A DNA stretch of 64,000 nt from Dokdonia pacifica (GTDB lineage: Bacteria > Bacteroidota > Bacteroidia > Flavobacteriales > Flavobacteriaceae). The notes beneath the pieces are model-generated. The model had not been told where the DNA came from. It did not search any database and saw only the letters and a program-made list of their open reading frames with translations. Positions 58,799 to 64,000 of this stretch are shown here, in pieces. Each line of letters starts with the position of its first letter. The first letter of the stretch is position 1. The position numbers and the translations under genes were made by a program. Location of the stretch: positions 310,001 to 374,000 of the forward strand of contig NZ_FZNY01000003.1 in NCBI RefSeq assembly GCF_900188275.1, given 5' to 3'.

Positions 58799-59362
58799 TT
58801 AATCTACATAAACTTCTCTTGTATAGATAAGTATGTTTTTTGATATTATTTCATTAATTCTGTCTTCAGTTATTCCTTCATTATTTTTTTTGAATAATTT
58901 ATAAATTGGATTTACATCTTCAGATAGAATGAAGTATTCATATTGTTCCTTTTTGAAACTTTGTAGATCATCAAAGTTCATTTCTCTTTTTTGTATAAAA
59001 TCTCCATTATTAATTTCTAAAAATTCAAATTTTCCGTCTTTTGGTTCTTCGTCCCATTCACCTCTGTAGTCATCTATTCTTATCAATCCAGAATACCATT
59101 CAAATTTGTTATTGTTTGGGAATAATTCTTTTATAATTTTTAAATTCAGTTTAGTGTCTTCAAACATTTCAAGTTTGTCAACTAATAGCTGATCATCTTT
59201 AATTTCAAATGTTGCGATATATCCTCTCCACAAAGCGGTACATGTTACTTTCGATTCTGGTTTTTTTTCAGGATGTTCTCTAAAATACCCTTCTAAAAGC
59301 TCTTCGTTCAAGTAATAATCTTCTCCCGAATAAATGAGTCTATCTCTAATTTGTCTTGTCAT
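58799..59362 (-). CDS. Hypothetical 187-residue protein
   Basis: Not recognised by domain. It is soluble, acidic and without signal peptide. The start TRQIRDRLIYSGEDYYLNEELLEGYFREHPEKKP, CTALWRGYIATFEIKDDQLLVDKLEMFED and WYSGLIRIDDYRGEWDEEPKDGKFEFLEI look like a compact beta-rich domain found as a hypothetical protein in other Bacteroidota, as far as I recall. It lies 48 bases downstream of the AraC-type gene; a link is not evident. Confidence 0.65.
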   Translation of the reverse strand: MTRQIRDRLIYSGEDYYLNEELLEGYFREHPEKKPESKVTCTALWRGYIATFEIKDDQLLVDKLEMFEDTKLNLKIIKELFPNNNKFEWYSGLIRIDDYRGEWDEEPKDGKFEFLEINNGDFIQKREMNFDDLQSFKKEQYEYFILSEDVNPIYKLFKKNNEGITEDRINEIISKNILIYTREVYVD

Positions 59363-59410
59363 TTCTTAAATTGGATACAACATGTTAGCTACTGATTTTT
59401 GTATATTCTA

Positions 59411-60325
59411 TTATAATTTTCTGATAGGAACACATATGTCAACTTTAAAAGTTCCATTTTCAGGTTCTTCAGGGTATAATTCGAAACAAGCTCTGTCGTC
59501 TGGTTGATATCCACTTGTCGGAAACCATTTTTCAATAAGCCAATCCCAAGCCTTTTGAAATTCATCGGCTTTGACTGTGAATCTGGCAACAACATATTTT
59601 CCTTTTTCAAGAACCATTTTTCCGATTTCGCCGTCCACTTTGGTGTTTTCAGGTGCTGTTAGACAAACACTTGTCCTTAATTTGCTTTTATCGGCAACGT
59701 TCACGTCATCGTGGTAAACTATGGCAGTTTGGAAGTCTCCATTATCTAATATTCCTTTTGGACCAGCCCAAGCGAATAGTTTGCTAAACAGTCTTTCAAA
59801 TAATTTAACGTCTCCTTGATAGGGGCCGATGTGTCTTACATAAATTACAGGTATGTTTGGTAAGTCTTTTATTTCAATACTTTCGTTATTTTTCATATCT
59901 ACCTTCCATTTAATTGATTTCGTTTGATTACAAATATAAACGGAAGGTGTTTCAATGTTTTTATCCTGAGTGCTATTTACTTTATTCAAATTGCTATTTT
60001 TCTTTTTGAATGAAGTCGCTGATTCATTAAAATGAGATTTGAAATTCTTTGAAAATACTGGTAAACTTTTAAATCCGCATTTAAGAGCAATACTAGAAAT
60101 CGAATCGTTTCTGTTACTCAAAAGTGATGCTGCTTTTTCCAATCGGAGACGAAGAATCAATTTAAATGGTGTCTCTCCTGTTATGTCTTGAAATATTCTA
60201 CTGAAATGAAATTTAGAAAAGTTGGAAATCTTTGCTAATTCGTCCAATGAAAAATCATTGTCCAAATTTCTCTCAATATGGTCAATTACTTTATTGATTC
60301 GATATTTGTATTCATTGTCAATCAT
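59411..60325 (-). CDS. AraC-family regulator with a GyrI-like ligand domain
   Basis: A 304-residue transcription regulator. The N-terminal about 100 residues hold two AraC helix-turn-helix units (LDELAKISNFSKFHFSRIFQDITGETPFKLILRLRLEKAASLL, ISSIALKCGFKSLPVFSKNFKSHF); after a linker (105-140) comes a GyrI/SOUL-type domain (IPVIYVRHIGPYQGDVKLFERLFSKLFAWA, WDWLIEKWFPTSGYQPDDRACFELYPEEPENGTFKVDICVPI). The layout is that of Rob/SoxS-like multidrug sensors. Ligand unknown. Confidence 0.92.
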   Translation of the reverse strand: MIDNEYKYRINKVIDHIERNLDNDFSLDELAKISNFSKFHFSRIFQDITGETPFKLILRLRLEKAASLLSNRNDSISSIALKCGFKSLPVFSKNFKSHFNESATSFKKKNSNLNKVNSTQDKNIETPSVYICNQTKSIKWKVDMKNNESIEIKDLPNIPVIYVRHIGPYQGDVKLFERLFSKLFAWAGPKGILDNGDFQTAIVYHDDVNVADKSKLRTSVCLTAPENTKVDGEIGKMVLEKGKYVVARFTVKADEFQKAWDWLIEKWFPTSGYQPDDRACFELYPEEPENGTFKVDICVPIRKL

Positions 60326-60743
60326 TGGGTTCGTTCCAACTTGCAGCTAACGATTGTTTATGCAAACCTAACTGAATTTTGAGGGTTTAGCAACTATATT
60401 ATATATAAGCACTTTTTGTGATTAGTAGCGATAACCGCTTCTTATGTTGTATATGCCAATTGTTTTAATAGTTTTAAATCTAAACCAAATTTGATGTAAA
60501 TAGTTTGCAGTTTTCCACAATTGATAAAAAAGACTCGAGATCACTACACGTCCATGACGTATATTCTCTTTTAGTCATTTCGACAGAGCGAGGTATGAGC
60601 GACGAGAAATCGCATCACATTGAGTTAGATGTGTGATCTCTCCTTTCGTCGAGATAACTCAAAATTATTAAGCTCTAAGACACAAGATCCAGGACGAATT
60701 ACTTTAGTCTTGATTCCTGGTTCTTTCCAGTCTAGACTCTCTT
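60326..60743. other. Gene-free region with two repeat-like stretches
   Basis: No gene is supported. It holds the inverted repeat at 60573-60659, and near 60680-60725 an AAGATCCAGGA / TTCCTGGTTCTT pairing, possibly the terminator or another intergenic repeat before mtnN's end. Confidence 0.5.
60573..60659. repeat. Flavobacterial inverted-repeat element
   Basis: Left part AGTCATTTCGACAGAGCGAG, GAGAAATCGCATCACAT; right part ATGTGTGATCTCTCC, TTTCGTCGAGATAACT. The two parts are imperfect inverted copies. From memory this CATTTCGAC...GAGAAATC type is frequent between genes in Flavobacteriia. Confidence 0.72.
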
Positions 60744-61484
60744 CTATTGTAGATAATTTTTAAAAATTTCGAATGCATATTTACTAGCGATTTGCGTTAC
60801 AAAAAGCGGGAAATCTATAGGAGCCTCACTATTGGCTTTATCCGAAATAATACGAATGATAGAAAAGGGAACCTCATATTCATAACACACTTGTGCCACA
60901 GCAGCTCCTTCCATTTCTGCGCATACTACAGATTCTAAATGGGTTGTTATAAATTGTACTTGTGATGCTTTGCTTATAAATTGGTCTCCACTTGCAATGT
61001 CGCCTATCACCACTTTAGGATTCATAATATCCAGGCTTCTCGCTTCCTTTTCTGAAATCACATTCGTATACGTATCAATGAATTGTTGACATGCATTTGT
61101 GAGTTGTTCTCTTTTTTCGGGATGTGTGTCAAAAAAGGTTTTATGTAAAAGCGGAATTTCAAATAGACCATATAAAGGCGAGGCATTCATATCATGTTGC
61201 ACGAGTTGTTTTCCAATCACAATATCACCAATATTCATATCTGGATGGATACCTCCAGCAACGCCTGTAAAGATGAGTTCGTTTACATCAAAATCATTGA
61301 TCAATTGAGTGGCTGTTGTTGCCGAAGCAACTTTTCCCCAACGGGAAAATACCAATACCGCTTCTTTTCCAAAAAGGGTCCCTTTATAGTACGTTCGTTT
61401 TCCTTTTGTGTACTCTTCTGTATGTTCTAAATGGTTCAGCAATGCTTGAATCTCTTCTTGCATGGCACTCATAATTCCGATCAT
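60744..61484 (-). CDS. mtnN: 5'-methylthioadenosine/S-adenosylhomocysteine nucleosidase
   Basis: Cleaves adenine from MTA and SAH, detoxifying them and feeding methionine salvage. The 246 residues show MIGIMSAMQEEIQALL, FTGVAGGIHPDMNIGDIVIG, and the active-site region SVVCAEMEGAAVAQVCYEYEVPFSIIRIISDKA with the catalytic Asp (SDKA) and AEMEGA motif. Length and motifs fit the family, though the protein is slightly longer than E. coli MtnN. Confidence 0.93.
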   Translation of the reverse strand: MIGIMSAMQEEIQALLNHLEHTEEYTKGKRTYYKGTLFGKEAVLVFSRWGKVASATTATQLINDFDVNELIFTGVAGGIHPDMNIGDIVIGKQLVQHDMNASPLYGLFEIPLLHKTFFDTHPEKREQLTNACQQFIDTYTNVISEKEARSLDIMNPKVVIGDIASGDQFISKASQVQFITTHLESVVCAEMEGAAVAQVCYEYEVPFSIIRIISDKANSEAPIDFPLFVTQIASKYAFEIFKNYLQ

Positions 61485-61590
61485 TCTTTGCTTTTATACG
61501 TGTGGAATAACAAATGTAGCCTTTTTCACTCTTTTGTTATTGGGTTATAGTAAAGCCGATAGATGCGTTGCGATAAGAAGTTTGGTAGTC

Positions 61591-61738
61591 TCCCCTCCGT
61601 CTGAATCTCGTGCCTCGATTCATCCACCTCCCCTCGTTAAGGGGAGGAGCCTTCTTGTTTTTATACGAGATACTATTCTTGTTTTCTTTTGTATTTAGTG
61701 TTTTAAGTTTGAGTTCCCCTTTTGGGGATTAGGGGGGC
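61591..61738. repeat. GC-richer intergenic repeat element
   Basis: Contains CCCCTCCGTCTGAATCTCG, a hairpin from CCTCCCC TTAAGGGGAGG (around 61630-61650), and a GTTCCCCTTTTGGGGATTAGGGGGG end just past the PD40 stop. Such elements are common in flavobacterial genomes from memory. Confidence 0.6.
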
Positions 61739-62632
61739 TTACTTACCTCGTAACTCCTCAATTACCTCGGTACTTACCCAATAGATATCTTGGTTACTTG
61801 TATAAAAGAAATACTTACCGTCTTTAGAAACAAAAGGACAAAGCTCGTGACCTTCTGTATTAATGGTAGTTCCCATATTAATAGATTTTGTCCATGATCC
61901 ATCTGGGTTTTTGAAACTAATGTAGAGATCACCTCTTCCTAATCCTTCAGAGCGTGTGGCGCAGAAAATCACATACTTCTCATTAGGATCAACAAAGACA
62001 TCAGCTTCATAGCTAGTGGTATTAATGGATGGTCCTAACTTTATGGCTTCTTGGAATTCTCCATTCTTAGATTCGGAAGTATAAATATCAAAGTGATTCT
62101 GGTTTTTATTGGATGAAAAATACATGGTACCTTCCTTTGTAAAGGAGATATAATATTCTTCAGAAGGTGAGTTAATATTTGGTCCAGCATTGATGGGTTC
62201 TGACCAACTATTGCCTTGTCTCTCTACATACCAGATATCATGATCTTCTTTGGCTCCTGAACCGTCTAGTGCTTTTTGAGAAATAAAATATAAGCGTTGT
62301 TCATCTGGAGATAAAAAAGGATCATTAAATCCATATTTTGGGTTTGATAAAATGGTTATAGGTGTTGTCCATGTGTTTCCTTTAAGTTCTGAATAACATA
62401 TGACGGTTCGTCCTCCTAGCTGTACTCCGTAAAAAAACTGCGTAGCATCTTTATTAAAAACAGATCCAAACTCATACTCGCCTTTTTTTGAAATGATTTC
62501 AGGAGCAAATATTTTGGGTTGTACTGTTGGCGGTTTTTGTCCCAAATAGGTGAACGCAGGATTTACTTGTTGAGCGTAAGCCATAAACGGAATACATAAC
62601 GAGCATAAAAAACAACAAAGGAATAGACGCAT
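61739..62632 (-). CDS. Exported PD40/TolB-like beta-propeller protein
   Basis: A 297-residue exported protein (signal peptide RLFLCCFLCSLCIPFMAYAQ) made of PD40-type repeats. Each blade has a pattern such as FNDPFLSPDEQRLYFISQ, EYYISFTKEGTMYFSSNKNQNHFDIYTS, EADVFVDPNEKYVIFCATRSEGLGRGDLYIS, HELCPFVSKDGKYFFYTSNQDIYWV. Five or six blades are visible. Similar proteins bind peptidoglycan or glycans or act as scaffolds; no catalytic domain is present. Confidence 0.87.
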   Translation of the reverse strand: MRLFLCCFLCSLCIPFMAYAQQVNPAFTYLGQKPPTVQPKIFAPEIISKKGEYEFGSVFNKDATQFFYGVQLGGRTVICYSELKGNTWTTPITILSNPKYGFNDPFLSPDEQRLYFISQKALDGSGAKEDHDIWYVERQGNSWSEPINAGPNINSPSEEYYISFTKEGTMYFSSNKNQNHFDIYTSESKNGEFQEAIKLGPSINTTSYEADVFVDPNEKYVIFCATRSEGLGRGDLYISFKNPDGSWTKSINMGTTINTEGHELCPFVSKDGKYFFYTSNQDIYWVSTEVIEELRGK

Positions 62633-63007
62633 AAGTTTTAAGATTGATTGATATGATACTAACGTATGTATGTGTTATTTAGTTGTGTTAGCGAAATATA
62701 ATAATATGATTTCTATGTAAATAATTAGTTATTTCTTAGTGTGATTTTGTTTTAAAACAACATGATTTATTTAAAATTAGCAATTTTGTTCATTTTCTTT
62801 GCTTGTCCAAAGAAAACGGAACCAAAAGAAAAGACACCTTTTCTTAGGTATTTTTTCGCTTTAAGCGAAAAACCACAAGAACTTCCCTAAATTTTTTCCA
62901 TGGTTTCAAAAATTTTTAACGGGAATTCCTTTCTATACTGAAGAAAAGGGGAGAAAAATCTGAGAACTTACGTCGAACTTATATTAAATAATAATACGCG
63001 CTAATTT
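62633..63007. other. Gene-free region containing a structured repeat
   Basis: No gene is supported. Most of it is occupied by the repeat at 62790-62955; the rest, including 62640-62780, is plain AT-rich sequence. Confidence 0.5.
62790..62955. repeat. Structured intergenic repeat with multiple hairpins
   Basis: Consecutive hairpins: TTTTCTTTG / CAAAGAAAA (loop CTTGTC), AAGAAAAG / CTTTTCTT (loop ACAC), and the perfect TTTTTCGCTT / AAGCGAAAAA (62852-62872, one-base centre). This CATTTTCTTTGCTTGTCC type is, from memory, a repeat seen in many Bacteroidota genomes. A decayed relative of its last hairpin is at 54121. Confidence 0.65.
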
Positions 63008-64000
63008 CTAATTTACCAATGCGGGAATAATATAGTCCTTTAAAATCTCTCTGGGTTGATTGCCTTTACGGTTTCTGAAATTCCCTGAAGTGATCACTAC
63101 CACCGATTCTAGCGCTGGAAGAATAAAAATAAATTGTCCGCCAGCGCCTCTTGCTTCAATTGCTTCATAGGCTTTTCCATTGACTTCATAAGTGTCATGC
63201 CACCATAGATATCCATACAAGTTTTTATCATTGTAGTCTTGTAATCGTAAGTATTTACCAAAAGAGGCTTCCACCCATTTTTCAGAGATAATTTGTTGTC
63301 CTTTCCATTTCCCTTTATTTTGGTATAGTTGTCCAAATTTGAGCAAATCTCGCGATGTTAATAGCATGCCTCCTCCAAAATAAGGAGTGATTTTAGAATC
63401 ATCTGTCTGATTGATATAATTAGTGATGCCTAAAGGGGCAAATAGCTTTTCGTCCATATAGGTTTCAAGAGGAATGTCTAAATGCTCATTTAAACAAACA
63501 CCCAGTAAAAACGGATTGGCAGAACCATAATCTGCATAGGTACCTGGTTCTTTGACCATAGGAGCTTCTAATACGGTCTTTAACCAATTATTAGAAAAAC
63601 GCGGATCTTGATAATTGTTTTCTGATGCCTGATTATTGACATCCAATCCTGAACTCATGGTGAGTAAGTCTTTTAGGGTTATGTTCGCTTTTTGAGGATC
63701 TTTTGTGTATTGATAGGTTTCAGGAAGAAAGTCATATAATTTTTCATCAACACTTTTTATAATGTTTTCATCGATCGCAATTCCAATAATTGCAGAGGAT
63801 ATACTTTTGGATGCCGATCTCAAGTCGTGTGGTATATGGGCGTTAAATCCATCAAAATAGGTTTCAAATACGAGCTTATTTTCCTTGGCGATAAGGATAC
63901 TATGGGTATTGACTAACTTTTGAGCTTCAACATCAGTTATTAATCGTGTTAATTCACTTTTATTGATTCCCAACGCATCTATATTGGTTGTTTCCCAACC
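63008..64000 (-). CDS. Serine hydrolase, beta-lactamase/AmpC-like (5' end outside window)
   Basis: The reading frame stays open to the window edge (GWETTNIDALGINKSELTRL precedes the inner Met/Leu start candidates), so the N-terminus is missing. The SxxK motif is SASKS (RSASKSISSAIIG), the YxN-like motif is YADYGSANPFLLG, and HPDLRSASK and LLTMSSGLDVNN are typical of class C-type esterases and peptidases. It ends normally at 63008. It resembles the hydrolase at 32816-33850 only at family level. Substrate is unknown. Confidence 0.86.
   Translation of the reverse strand, partial: GWETTNIDALGINKSELTRLITDVEAQKLVNTHSILIAKENKLVFETYFDGFNAHIPHDLRSASKSISSAIIGIAIDENIIKSVDEKLYDFLPETYQYTKDPQKANITLKDLLTMSSGLDVNNQASENNYQDPRFSNNWLKTVLEAPMVKEPGTYADYGSANPFLLGVCLNEHLDIPLETYMDEKLFAPLGITNYINQTDDSKITPYFGGGMLLTSRDLLKFGQLYQNKGKWKGQQIISEKWVEASFGKYLRLQDYNDKNLYGYLWWHDTYEVNGKAYEAIEARGAGGQFIFILPALESVVVITSGNFRNRKGNQPREILKDYIIPALVN

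Noticed and set aside
47002-60659. A CRISPR array made of repeats
   Set aside because: The repeats are dispersed, inverted, unequal in size and without regular spacers; no cas gene is present.
1-64000. Prophage, insertion sequence, toxin-antitoxin or restriction system
   Set aside because: No integrase, transposase, methylase-nuclease pair or toxin family was recognised; the methyltransferase at 54681 is not adjacent to a nuclease.

Overview
The window looks like chromosome of a marine-type Flavobacteriaceae (Bacteroidota). The evidence is AT-rich DNA, promoters of the Bacteroidota TAnnTTTG type, the rpmB-rpmG-DUF4295 cluster, a YbbR-coaE pair, lipoproteins with short lipoboxes, a DEDDh/GIY-YIG fusion, and a TonB-dependent B12 receptor behind a cobalamin riboswitch. 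The genus cannot be fixed from the sequence alone. I see no phage, insertion sequence, CRISPR array, tRNA or rRNA.

Layout. 0.1-5.2 kb: glycosyltransferase, YbbR-like protein, coaE, and an RprX/RprY-like two-component pair. 5.2-15.4 kb (mostly minus strand): miaA overlapping a voltage-gated K+ channel, the exonuclease/GIY-YIG fusion, YggS-type PLP protein, DUF1015, an M23 lipoprotein, YcxB-like and GrpB-like proteins, hbd and a Gfo/Idh/MocA oxidoreductase. 15.4-25 kb: pcm-recR-glycosyltransferase, a lipoylated E2, a block of exported proteins with two paralogous glutaredoxin-like members, then exonuclease-FAH-Hpt-cinA. 25-32.6 kb: ribosomal proteins, two small unknown genes, DUF192-lgt, yidD-cysS, folE and a LytS/LytTR-type pair. 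32.8-42 kb: serine hydrolase, ExbB-like protein, lptB, AhpD-like, tatC, KdsD-like isomerase, recQ and regulators. 42-44.7 kb: ECF sigma factor with a small membrane partner, and two exported unknowns.

45-52.3 kb is a corrinoid uptake and salvage locus: a BtuF-like lipoprotein, a Dph6-like PP-loop ATPase, cobC-cobS-cobT-cobU on the minus strand and, divergently, a cobalamin riboswitch with btuB. Together these import corrinoids and complete the lower (nucleotide) loop; no de novo corrin-ring genes are present here. 52.4-64 kb is a looser mix: stress membrane protein, hydrolase-OsmC fusion, methyltransferase, GH130-like lipoprotein, DUF418, VOC protein, AraC-GyrI regulator, mtnN, a PD40 protein and a serine hydrolase cut by the window end. 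Most of the non-coding repeat elements are here.

The most striking signal is not a gene. A perfect 14-bp palindrome, GCTTTCGCGAAAGC, often extended to 20 bp as TACGCTTTCGCGAAAGCGTA, occurs 14 times plus two imperfect copies in 64 kb. Nine perfect copies lie inside genes, in all three reading frames (reading AFAKA, LSRKR or RFRES), and five lie between genes. This points to selection or spread at DNA level, as for a protein-binding or chromosome-organising site or a dispersing repeat. Other items worth checking are a 24-bp perfect palindrome in front of a small CSYCFPHG-motif protein, the Dph6-like ATPase in the B12 locus, and several structured intergenic repeats.
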